Positions 48,346 to 55,781 of a stretch of 64,000 bases of DNA are shown here, in pieces (within the stretch, counting starts at the first letter, position 1; each line of letters opens with the position of its first letter). A model generated the notes under the pieces. The model made no database searches, was not told where the DNA came from, and worked only from the letters and a program-made list of their open reading frames with translations. The position numbers and the translations under genes were made by a program. Source of the DNA: Planctomycetota bacterium (GTDB lineage Bacteria; Planctomycetota; SZUA-567; H5-PLA8); contig JACQFI010000060.1 in the NCBI GenBank assembly GCA_016200135.1, positions 43,067 through 107,066 on the forward strand, in the 5' to 3' direction.

Positions 48346-48734
48346 GCACGCCCGAAGCCCTTCTCGATACCGACGTGGCCTCGTTTATGATCAAGGGCGA
48401 CACGCGCGCCAGGGACTTCGAGCTTAGGTTGAAAGGGCATGTGCTTTATCTTTCCTTCATGAGTTTGGCCGAATTGTACAGGTGGCCCCGGCAGCGAAAT
48501 TGGGGAGAAGTGCGGACTAAAGTTTTTCTTGAGAAATTAAACCGATTTACTGTTCTGCCCTACCGTGACATGGTTTGCTGGCAATGGGCGGCAATCATGG
48601 ACGCCCCCGGCCGTCCCATGCCCTCAGCGGATGCCTGGATTGCGGCCACGGCGCTTGCCTATGGCCTATCTTTGGCGACGCACAATCGGAAAGATTTCGA
48701 GCATATTCGGGGCTTGAATCTTATTGCTCCGTAA
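48342..48734 (+). CDS. vapC: PIN-domain toxin (VapC-like ribonuclease)
   Basis: 130 residues, usual for VapC. The PIN-domain acidic site is present: LLDTDVASF with D9 and D11, the Glu in MSLAELY, the Asp in SADAWIAATAL, and the late Asp of THNRKDFEHI. PIN toxins are Mg-dependent ribonucleases that cut tRNA or rRNA. The GTG start overlaps the antitoxin stop, the classic layout for balanced expression. It is followed 63 bases later by the signal peptidase gene. Confidence 0.85.
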   Translation: MSTPEALLDTDVASFMIKGDTRARDFELRLKGHVLYLSFMSLAELYRWPRQRNWGEVRTKVFLEKLNRFTVLPYRDMVCWQWAAIMDAPGRPMPSADAWIAATALAYGLSLATHNRKDFEHIRGLNLIAP

Positions 48735-48797
48735 TGCTCCCGTGGCGCGAATGCCAGTTGAACTGAAGGCCCGGCTTCGGTTAGCGTCGTATTGAAG

Positions 48798-50783
48798 ATG
48801 GCCGACCAAGCTTCCGATAGCGAATCCAGCGGCAAGAAGACGCCCAGCTTCTGGGACTCGTGGACCTTCTTCGCGATCTTCCTGATCGCGATTGTGATCC
48901 TGCGCTTCTTCGTCTTCGAACCGTTCAAGATTCCGTCGGGCTCGATGGAACCCACGCTCATCGGCCACGAAGACTACGGCGACCGCATCCTCACCAACAA
49001 GATGGCGTACGTGCCGCTCTGGCAGGTGCTCGCGGCGGCCGGAGGCTTGGCTGCGCTGATCGTCGCGGCGTGCGTGGGCGGCCGGGTCTGGAAGCGGCCG
49101 AAACTTCTCGTGATCTTTGGGCTGCTCCTGCTGGCGGTGGTCGCGGGCTTCTCGTCGGCGCTCATGCGCGGCGCGATGGCCGGCGAACCCAGGCGCCTGG
49201 ACATCGTGGTCTTCTCCTACGATCCCGCGTGGATGGGCAAGCACGACACGCCTAAGAATTACATCAAGCGCCTGGTCGGGCTCCCCGGCGATACGCTCGT
49301 CGTCTCCGGCGGCGATCTCTTCCTGCGCGACAAGGTGACGCTGAAGGACGAGATCATCCGCAAGTGGGAGTACGATCCGGAATTGCAGGAGAATCTCTGG
49401 CAGCCGGTCGCGCGCTGCACGTTCCGCGAGAAACCCGTCCCGGAGCTCAAGGACGCGAACGATCTTTTCGAGCAGATGAAGCGGGAGACGGCGCTCACCG
49501 AGAACGCCGCCGCGTTCCCCTGGAAGCCCGAAGGCGGTTCTGCCAAGCGCCTCTACGACGAACACGAGAAGCGCTGGGTGCTCACAATGGAAGGGGAATG
49601 CGAACTGAACTACCCCTTCCGGGTCACCAACGTGTACTGCAAGATGGGGCGTTGGCCGTTCAAGCACATCGGCTGTCCCATGAACAAGCTCGAGCGCACC
49701 GGCGAAGGCGGAGTGCTGTTACGTGATACGCGCGCAAAATCCGAGATCATCCGGCCGGTGCTGCCGAACTCCTGGTCGGGTGTGCGCTGCCCCAACTGCG
49801 GAGAAGTCTGTTTCCCCCTGGTCCGGGACCTGGCCCAGGTGCCTGACGGACAGCCGCAGATTGTTCCCGACTTCGATTGGACGCCCATCAATGAAAAAAG
49901 CGATTCTAAAAGCAAGACCGATGAACAGGGTGAGTCAAAAGAGGAGAAGGCTCCGCCCGACTATGGCGACGTGAGCGCCGCGCGCGGGACGCCGTTCTTC
50001 TACGGCGGGCATTCGATGGAGAGCGAAGTCGGCGACCTGAAGATCGAGATAGCCGTCGAACCGCTGGCCGCGGGCGGCGCGATGACGATCGAGGTCGGGT
50101 CCGACAAGCACTACGCCGCGTGGAGTCTCTCGCTGGGCAGCGGCGTGCCCAAGCTGGATGAAACGGCCTCGCGCCACGTCTGCACCGAGGCTGCGACGCT
50201 TGCAATGGGCCAGGCGCATGTGGTCTCGCTTGCGTATGTGGACGGGACGGTGATGGCGTCGCTGGACGGCCTGGCTCTGGCGCCGAAGAAGATTCCCGGC
50301 GTCGCGCCGCTCGGAGCGGCGAAGCTGCACCACGTCGCGCGGGTGAGTTTCACGCCGGGCGCTTCGGTGCGCGTCACGCGGCTCGATCTGTACCACGACC
50401 TCTATTACACGACCTCGCTCGACAATACCTTCGGATTCGATCCAATCTCGAGAGCATCCTTGGAAACGACGATACAGAAAAGAAGGGATAACGGAGTCTC
50501 CGAAAAGACGATCCAGAAAGACATAAAGGACGGAAAGCTGATTCCAGAGGCTATTCGAGATGGTAAGCGCACTTTTGAAGAAGGCCTGTTTGTCGCCGAG
50601 ATCCCCAAGTTCAATCCGCTGGCGCCCGAGAGCGACATGAACCGGGACATGTTCATGGTCATGGGCGACAACTCGCCCTCGTCGCAGGACAGCCGCGTGT
50701 GGGGCTTTGTGCCGCGCGAGAACTTCGTCGGCCGCGGCACGCTGGTCTGGTGGCCACCGTCGCGCTGGCGAATCCTGCACTGA
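48798..50783 (+). CDS. lepB: very large signal peptidase I with two insertions
   Basis: 661 residues, twice the 324 of E. coli LepB. After a membrane segment (22-40) the catalytic Ser49 lies in IPSGSMEPTL and the general base Lys157 in YIKRLVGLPGD. The C-terminal box GDNSPSSQDSR is at 623-633. Two insertions interrupt this core. Residues about 70-130 carry two extra membrane segments between the Ser box and the DIVVF strand. Residues about 166-620 hold a charged part, a Cys cluster (C331, C334, C338 in RCPNCGEVC) and a beta-rich sandwich-like part. The enzyme cleaves signal peptides of exported proteins. Catalytic residues are intact, so it should be active. It sits after the TA pair that separates it from lepA. 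Confidence 0.92.
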   Translation: MADQASDSESSGKKTPSFWDSWTFFAIFLIAIVILRFFVFEPFKIPSGSMEPTLIGHEDYGDRILTNKMAYVPLWQVLAAAGGLAALIVAACVGGRVWKRPKLLVIFGLLLLAVVAGFSSALMRGAMAGEPRRLDIVVFSYDPAWMGKHDTPKNYIKRLVGLPGDTLVVSGGDLFLRDKVTLKDEIIRKWEYDPELQENLWQPVARCTFREKPVPELKDANDLFEQMKRETALTENAAAFPWKPEGGSAKRLYDEHEKRWVLTMEGECELNYPFRVTNVYCKMGRWPFKHIGCPMNKLERTGEGGVLLRDTRAKSEIIRPVLPNSWSGVRCPNCGEVCFPLVRDLAQVPDGQPQIVPDFDWTPINEKSDSKSKTDEQGESKEEKAPPDYGDVSAARGTPFFYGGHSMESEVGDLKIEIAVEPLAAGGAMTIEVGSDKHYAAWSLSLGSGVPKLDETASRHVCTEAATLAMGQAHVVSLAYVDGTVMASLDGLALAPKKIPGVAPLGAAKLHHVARVSFTPGASVRVTRLDLYHDLYYTTSLDNTFGFDPISRASLETTIQKRRDNGVSEKTIQKDIKDGKLIPEAIRDGKRTFEEGLFVAEIPKFNPLAPESDMNRDMFMVMGDNSPSSQDSRVWGFVPRENFVGRGTLVWWPPSRWRILH

Positions 50784-50785
50784 TG

Positions 50786-50814
50786 TTTCCTTCCGGTCTC
50801 GAATCGTTTATAGT
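50786..50814 (+). promoter_or_regulatory. weak candidate promoter for lptB
   Basis: TATAGT (50809-50814) is preceded by TTTCCT at a 17-base spacing, just after the lepB stop. The -10 matches five of six consensus bases, the -35 only about half. Confidence 0.3.
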
Positions 50815-50882
50815 GGTTCGCTACCGTTCCGGTTGTGTGCAGAGCGTTTGCGATTGGGGCCGTGCCCAGGGGTGATGCAGCG

Positions 50883-52370
50883 TTGAGCGAGCCGGAGAAA
50901 GAAGCCGTCAACCCCGGTTCCCCCGCGCCGGAGGCCGCTGTGCCTTCCGCGTCAGCGGTCACTCCCGTTCATGTGCCTGCAGTAGATAAGAAGCCCGATC
51001 CACCTCCACCTCATAATCCTCCGCCCGCCGCCGCGGAATTTACGACCGAACAGACGCTGATGCTTCCGCCTGGAAGTATCAAGATTCCGATGCCCAGCGA
51101 GGCGGAGATCTCGGCCTATCAAGCTGCGCAGATGCCACAAGCGGCGCCCGCTCCGGCGGTGGCGCCCGTCGACACCTGCATAGTCGATGAGACCCTACGG
51201 CTTCCGCCGGGCGCGCTCAAGATTCCCATGCCGAGCGACTCGGAGATCGCCGCGGCACAGGTGGCCACCTTGATCGGAGTCGAACCGGCAAAGGTCCAGG
51301 CCGCCGAGACGGCCCCGCCCGCACAAGCAACGCCACCGCTTCTGAGCGACGGCGCCGCCGAGCCGACCGTCGTCAAGCCCGCGATTCAGAGCCCCGGTGA
51401 GGTTCACGGCGGTAACGGTAACGGCGCGAAGGCCCTGGAGTCCGCGACGGCACCCGCGGCCCTGGCCGCAGCAGCAATTTCCTCGCCCTCGCGCAGCGCG
51501 TTTCTGCCGCCGGTGGATACGCCGTTCGCTCCGGCGCCGGAGACGCTCCCGCTGCCGCCCGAGACCTCGATCATCGGCCTGCCCTCGGCCAGCAGCTACC
51601 AGTTGCGGCGCGTGATGGCCGCGCCGCCCAAGCCGCCGCCGGAGCCGCTGCTGAAAGCGCAGGGCCTCACCAAACGATTTGGCAAGCGCGAAGTCGTCCG
51701 CGGCGTGGAGATCGGCGTCGGGCCGGGCGAGATCGTCGGGCTGCTGGGCCGCAACGGCGCGGGCAAGACCACGACCTTCCGCATGGTGATGGGCATGCTC
51801 CAGCCCGATTCCGGCAGCGTGCGCTTCGACAACCGCGAGATCACGCGCCTGCCGATGTACGCGCGCGCCAACCGCGGCCTGGGGTACCTCGCGCAGGAGC
51901 CCAGCGTCTTCCAGAAGCTGACCGTCGAGGACAATCTGCTCGCGGTGCTGGAACTGCAGGTCTCGGAGCGCAAACAGCGCCTGCTCAAGCTCGACGAACT
52001 GATCCACGTGCTGGGCCTCGAGACCGTGCGCAAGAGCCGCGCCGCGACGCTCTCCGGCGGCGAACGCCGGCGCCTGGAGATCGCGCGCGCGATGACGCTG
52101 AGCCCCAAGATCGTGCTCTTCGACGAACCGTTCGCGGGCATCGACCCGATCGCGGTGAACGAGATCCAGAATATCCTGCGCGACCTCAAGCGCGCGGGCG
52201 TCGGCGTGCTGCTCACCGACCACAACGTCCGCGAGACGCTGAATATCACCGACCGCACGTACATCATGGACGAAGGCGTGATCTGGATCCACGGTTCGCC
52301 GCGCGAGATCGTGAACCACCCCGAGGCGCGCAAGCGCTACCTCGGGCACGATTTCCGGCTCGACTTCTAA
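50883..52370 (+). CDS. lptB: LPS-export ABC ATPase (LptB) with long Pro/Ala-rich N-terminus
   Basis: About 495 residues from TTG 50883, where an AGGGG lies upstream; GTG 50835 is possible. The ATPase domain (about 256-495) is LptB-like: Walker A GRNGAGKTT, the hallmark GYLAQEPSVFQKLTVEDNL, signature LSGGERRRLEIA, Walker B IVLFDEPFAGID, and LLTDHNVRETL. LptB drives LPS transport from inner to outer membrane with LptFG. Normal LptB is about 240 residues. Here 255 residues of low-complexity sequence precede it, including a repeated motif, LPPGSIKIPMPSEAEI (about 61-76) and LPPGALKIPMPSDSEI (about 107-122), and a weaker third copy near 225. The extension may bind a partner. Confidence 0.9.
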   Translation: MSEPEKEAVNPGSPAPEAAVPSASAVTPVHVPAVDKKPDPPPPHNPPPAAAEFTTEQTLMLPPGSIKIPMPSEAEISAYQAAQMPQAAPAPAVAPVDTCIVDETLRLPPGALKIPMPSDSEIAAAQVATLIGVEPAKVQAAETAPPAQATPPLLSDGAAEPTVVKPAIQSPGEVHGGNGNGAKALESATAPAALAAAAISSPSRSAFLPPVDTPFAPAPETLPLPPETSIIGLPSASSYQLRRVMAAPPKPPPEPLLKAQGLTKRFGKREVVRGVEIGVGPGEIVGLLGRNGAGKTTTFRMVMGMLQPDSGSVRFDNREITRLPMYARANRGLGYLAQEPSVFQKLTVEDNLLAVLELQVSERKQRLLKLDELIHVLGLETVRKSRAATLSGGERRRLEIARAMTLSPKIVLFDEPFAGIDPIAVNEIQNILRDLKRAGVGVLLTDHNVRETLNITDRTYIMDEGVIWIHGSPREIVNHPEARKRYLGHDFRLDF

Positions 52371-52375
52371 GCCAT

Positions 52376-52402
52376 TTCCGATTTTAGATTTTCAGTTTCC
52401 GC
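52376..52402. repeat. AT-rich repeat, inverted copy (family of 52565 and 52793)
   Basis: Read on the minus strand this contains GAAAATCTAAAATCGGAAAT, a diverged relative of the two direct copies further on. It lies between the lptB stop and the start of the alpha/beta hydrolase gene, in inverted orientation to the two intragenic copies. Confidence 0.6.
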
Positions 52403-52408
52403 TTTACC

Positions 52409-53347
52409 ATGGCTCGCGGCTGCGAACGGTGGCCCGGAGCGCCCAACTTGAGTCAGAATCTCCTGACGGAAACCGCGGCATTCGGAGCCGAAGCGCGCAG
52501 GGCGCTGCTCTTGCCAACGGAGCAAGGCCACCAGGTCGGCGCCACGCTCCACGAGCCTTCTGTTCAATCGGAAATCGCAAATCCAAAATCCAAAATCCTC
52601 CTGCTTCCCGGCTGGTCCGGGCCGCGCACGGGCCCGGCGGAACTGCTGGTTCAACTCGCGAGCCGCCTGGCCGCGGTTGGGCACGCCGTCCTGCGCATCG
52701 ACCTGCACGGCCGCGGCGACTCTTCGGGGCGCTTCAAGGACGGCGACCTCGACCGCATGATCGCGGACGCCTCGGCGGGCTTGGAATACCTCCAATCGAA
52801 AATCGGAAATCCAAAATCCAAAATGGTTGTCGGCGGCGTATGCTCGGGCGGCAACGTGGCGCTGGGATTCGCGAGTCTTCGTCCCGCCGACGTGAGCGCA
52901 GTCTGCGCCCTCTCGACCTTGCCCTTTCAGCCCGCGCGCTCCAAGGACTTCGACCGCCGCCGCCGTTGGAAGAACCTGAAGCAGTACGCGGCCAAGGCCA
53001 TCAAGCCCGAGACGTGGAAGAAACTCGTGCACGGCGAAGTGAACATGGACCGCGTGAAGAAGAACATAGGGGCGACCGAGCAGAGTGCCGCCGGCGAGCG
53101 CAATCTCAAGGACTCCGCGCGCGACATCGAGAAGGAACTGCTCGCCTGGAAAGGCCGCGCGCTCTTCATTTGGGGCGGCGGCGACGAAGAGGCGCCTCCG
53201 GCGCGGGCGCATTTCGAGAAGCTGCACGCGCAAGGCTGCGCGCAGGAAGCGCGCTTCGAGACCATCGCCGGTGCGAATCACAATTTCTACGGCAGAGCTT
53301 GGCGGGAAGAACTTACGGCGAAGATCGAGGCGTTCCTAGCGGGCTGA
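52409..53347 (+). CDS. alpha/beta hydrolase carrying two in-frame repeat insertions
   Basis: 312 residues; the start is uncertain, as ATG 52409 has no ribosome site. The fold is shown by LLLPGWSGPRTG, LRIDLHGRGDSSG and the nucleophile elbow GGVCSGG, which puts Cys145 (not Ser) at the nucleophile position, with His291 in GANHNFYG. Cys nucleophiles occur in dienelactone-hydrolase-like members. Two copies of an AT-rich repeat are translated in frame as SEIANPKSKI (residues 54-63) and SKIGNPKSKM (130-139), each just before a core beta-strand, where relatives have a short loop. The frame is kept, so the gene is probably functional. Its end overlaps the convergent lipoprotein gene by 12 bases. Confidence 0.82.
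   Translation: MARGCERWPGAPNLSQNLLTETAAFGAEARRALLLPTEQGHQVGATLHEPSVQSEIANPKSKILLLPGWSGPRTGPAELLVQLASRLAAVGHAVLRIDLHGRGDSSGRFKDGDLDRMIADASAGLEYLQSKIGNPKSKMVVGGVCSGGNVALGFASLRPADVSAVCALSTLPFQPARSKDFDRRRRWKNLKQYAAKAIKPETWKKLVHGEVNMDRVKKNIGATEQSAAGERNLKDSARDIEKELLAWKGRALFIWGGGDEEAPPARAHFEKLHAQGCAQEARFETIAGANHNFYGRAWREELTAKIEAFLAG
52565..52597 (+). repeat. AT-rich interspersed repeat inside a coding sequence, copy 1
   Basis: The copy contains AAATCCAAAATCCAAAAT preceded by AATCGGAAATCGC. It is read in frame as EIANPKSKI in the alpha/beta hydrolase. Its composition contrasts sharply with the GC-rich gene around it. Copy 2 begins 228 bases further on, in the same orientation and frame. Confidence 0.8.
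52793..52825 (+). repeat. AT-rich interspersed repeat inside a coding sequence, copy 2
   Basis: The copy contains GGAAATCCAAAATCCAAAAT preceded by AATCGAAAATC, and shares the AAATCCAAAATCCAAAAT core exactly with copy 1. It is translated in the same frame as KIGNPKSKM, directly before the strand leading to the nucleophile elbow. Confidence 0.8.
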
Positions 53348-53839
53348 GGCGGACTGTTTTGCGGCCGGCTGAACAGATTCCAGGTAGCGCACGCCGTCGA
53401 AGCGGTAAATCCGGCGGACATGCGTGCCGTCGGCGTTGTTCCAGACGGTCTCGATATCGGCGTAGCTTCCAGGAGCAGCCTTCAACACGCGGAACGTATC
53501 GCCGCCCATCTCGCCGATCACCGACCAGGTGCCGTCCTTCTGGCTCAGCACATAGAACCCGCGGTTGCCGGTCGAATCCATGCGGTACTGCACATCCACG
53601 AGGCGCTCAGGGACCCTGTCGCCATTCAGATCGACGGCCTGGATGACGCTCGCGGATACGATCTGCGCAACAAACTCGTCGCTCGCGTTCTTGCGATAGC
53701 GTGTCTCCACGACTTGGCGCATGGCATTAAAGAGCGGATCGGCGCTCGGCGCGGGTCGCGCGGCGCTCATGGGCTTCTGCGCATCATCGCAACCCACGAG
53801 CAGAACGGCCAGGGCGATGGCGGCGGAGACGTTTTTCAT
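53336..53839 (-). CDS. putative lipoprotein, unknown function
   Basis: 167 residues from ATG 53839 (AAGGAG 12 bases upstream). The N-terminus MKNVSAAIALAVLLVGC is a good lipoprotein signal with lipobox LVGC. The mature part is a small beta-rich domain (RLVDVQYRMDSTGNRGFYVLS, then GTWSVIGEMGGDTFRVL) without catalytic motifs. It overlaps the convergent hydrolase gene by 12 bases. It lies behind a terminator that follows the LysM gene, so it probably has its own promoter. I do not recognise the family. Confidence 0.7.
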   Translation of the reverse strand: MKNVSAAIALAVLLVGCDDAQKPMSAARPAPSADPLFNAMRQVVETRYRKNASDEFVAQIVSASVIQAVDLNGDRVPERLVDVQYRMDSTGNRGFYVLSQKDGTWSVIGEMGGDTFRVLKAAPGSYADIETVWNNADGTHVRRIYRFDGVRYLESVQPAAKQSASAR

Positions 53840-53868
53840 GGCGCGCGTGCTCCTTACTGGGCCAAAAC

Positions 53869-53900
53869 GAACAGGGGAGCCCCCCACGGCTCCCCTGTTC
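53869..53900 (-). terminator. 13-bp perfect hairpin after the LysM gene
   Basis: GAACAGGGGAGCC and GGCTCCCCTGTTC pair without mismatch around a six-base loop. It lies 33 bases past the LysM stop on the minus strand; a short TTTT follows the stem. It is probably the transcription terminator of the LysM gene. Confidence 0.7.
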
Positions 53901-53932
53901 GAACTCCGGCGCTTTGGTGCGCCGGGGAAAAT

Positions 53933-54523
53933 CTATTTCGCCGGGGCCGTGCGGCTCAGCGTCGGCGGCATCGGCTGAACGTCTTCGGGGTTTGAATCCT
54001 TAGAGGTCTCTGGGCGCGCCGTGGTCGACTCGTGATCGGCATCCGCGGGCGTGCTCTTGTTCTCGCGCAGGTCCGGGATCACCAGCATCTGCCCGATCCG
54101 CAGGGTTGCGCCGGCCGACAGATTGTTGGCATCGGCGATCTGCTTGATGTGGTTAGGCGATTTGTAAAACTTGCGGCTGATCTCCCACAGCGAATCGCCC
54201 GGCTGGACCTTGTACGTGACCAAGCCGTTCCCGGGCTCTTCGGCCGGGGGTTGCGGTTGAGCCGCGGGCTTGGCCGGCTGCGGAGCGGGAGCAGGATTCA
54301 CGACAGGCGTGGGCGCGGGGACCGGCGCTGGACCGGCAGGCGCGGGCTCCGGCAGTGGATTCGGCGAAGGCGCGGGTTCGGGGACGTTCTTGGGCGGTGT
54401 GGGCAGCATGGACGGCGGGATCAGGCTCGCGACGTCTTCGCGGCTCTCCAGATGCCGGTAGACAATGACGCCGACGCCGCAGAGGATCGCCAGGATTCCG
54501 ATACCGATGGCCGTGCGGATCAT
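53933..54523 (-). CDS. membrane-anchored LysM-domain protein
   Basis: 196 residues. An N-terminal membrane anchor (about 3-22) is followed by a Pro/Ala-rich linker of about 60 residues and a LysM domain (about 101-150: YKVQPGDSLWEISRKFY, then ATLRIGQMLVIP). A polar tail follows. LysM binds N-acetylglucosamine in peptidoglycan, so this protein probably ties the inner membrane to the wall or helps localise a partner. No enzymatic domain is present. ATG 54523 follows CAGGAG. It is divergent from the Gfo/Idh gene at 54.7 kb. Confidence 0.88.
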   Translation of the reverse strand: MIRTAIGIGILAILCGVGVIVYRHLESREDVASLIPPSMLPTPPKNVPEPAPSPNPLPEPAPAGPAPVPAPTPVVNPAPAPQPAKPAAQPQPPAEEPGNGLVTYKVQPGDSLWEISRKFYKSPNHIKQIADANNLSAGATLRIGQMLVIPDLRENKSTPADADHESTTARPETSKDSNPEDVQPMPPTLSRTAPAK

Positions 54524-54695
54524 AACGGCATACTCCTGCGCTGGGAAACGGTGCCTCAGAAGGTATCGTCCGAACTTCGTCCCTGGCTGGAGTCAAAGGT
54601 GGCAATTCGAGTTCAGGGATGCAATTAGTCCGATGCCGAACAAGAGGCTAAGAAAGCGCGGGCGTTGCGGGATCGCACTATAAAGGAGCGCAGCG

Positions 54696-55781
54696 ATGGG
54701 CAAGCGGTACCGGGTCGTGCAGGCGGGCTGCGGCGGGATGGGCCAGGGCTGGCTGAAGATGCTCTCCGAGAGCCCGCTGGTGGAACTGGTGGGCGTCGTG
54801 GACATCCGCCAGGAAGCCGCCGAGGCCGCTGCGGAGAAGTTCGGGCTCACGAAGGCGCATGCCGGAACGGACCTGAAGAAGGCGATCGCCGCCCACAAGC
54901 CCGAGATTGTGGTCGATGTCACGATTCCCGCGGCGCATAAAGAGGTGACGCTCACTGCGCTGGCCGCCGGGTGCCACGTGCTGGGCGAGAAGCCGCTTGC
55001 GGATTCTATGGCCAGCGCGCGGGCGATGGTGCAGGCCGCGCGCAAGGCCCGCCGCGTCTACATGATCAGCCAGAACTACCGCTGGGCGAAAGAGATTCGC
55101 GCGATCAAGAAGGCCATCGAGGCAGGGCTCATCGGGACCGTCACGACCTTCAACATCGATTTCTACATCGGCGCGCATTTCGGCGGGTTCCGGGACGAAA
55201 TGGCCCACCCGCTGCTGCTCGACATGAGCATCCACCACTTCGACATGATGCGCTGCGTGACCGGCGCCGACCCGGTGGCGGTGTACTGCCACGAGTTCAG
55301 CCCGCATGGGAGCTGGTACAAGGGCGATGTCTCGGCGATGGCGGTCTTCGAGATGTCACGCGGGCTGGTCTTCAACTACCGCGGGAGCTGGTGTGCGGAA
55401 GGCTTCAACACAAGCTGGAACGGCGACTGGCGCATCGTCGGCGACAAGGGCAGCATCCGCTTCGATCCGGCCACGCCGCCCACGGCGGAACTTGTGACGT
55501 TGAATGCGCCTGGTTTCAAGCGTCCCACCGAGTCGAAAGCCCTGCCCCTCGAAGAGAGCCTCGCCGGACAGGCGGGCTCGCTGCAGCGTTTTATCGAAGC
55601 CATCGAGAGCGGCCGGGCGCCGGAGACGAGCTGCTGGGACAACATCAAGAGCCTGGCGATGGTCTTCGGAGCGGTGGAATCGGCGCAAGCCGGCAAACGG
55701 GTTCCGATCAAGATCGGATTGGGCGGCAAGGCCGCTTCCAAGAAGCCCAAGCCCGCCGCGATGCGCAAGAAGCGGCGCTGA
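54696..55781 (+). CDS. Gfo/Idh/MocA family oxidoreductase
   Basis: 361 residues. Rossmann start YRVVQAGCGGMGQGW; catalytic segment LGEKPLADS; the conserved histidines appear in LLLDMSIHHFDMMR. It is an NAD(P)-dependent sugar or cyclitol dehydrogenase by family. The tail is Lys/Arg-rich (KPKPAAMRKKRR). ATG 54696 follows AAGGAG. The stop overlaps the next gene's start by one base (TGATG), so it is coupled to a DMT-type transporter that may bring in or export its substrate. Confidence 0.9.
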   Translation: MGKRYRVVQAGCGGMGQGWLKMLSESPLVELVGVVDIRQEAAEAAAEKFGLTKAHAGTDLKKAIAAHKPEIVVDVTIPAAHKEVTLTALAAGCHVLGEKPLADSMASARAMVQAARKARRVYMISQNYRWAKEIRAIKKAIEAGLIGTVTTFNIDFYIGAHFGGFRDEMAHPLLLDMSIHHFDMMRCVTGADPVAVYCHEFSPHGSWYKGDVSAMAVFEMSRGLVFNYRGSWCAEGFNTSWNGDWRIVGDKGSIRFDPATPPTAELVTLNAPGFKRPTESKALPLEESLAGQAGSLQRFIEAIESGRAPETSCWDNIKSLAMVFGAVESAQAGKRVPIKIGLGGKAASKKPKPAAMRKKRR

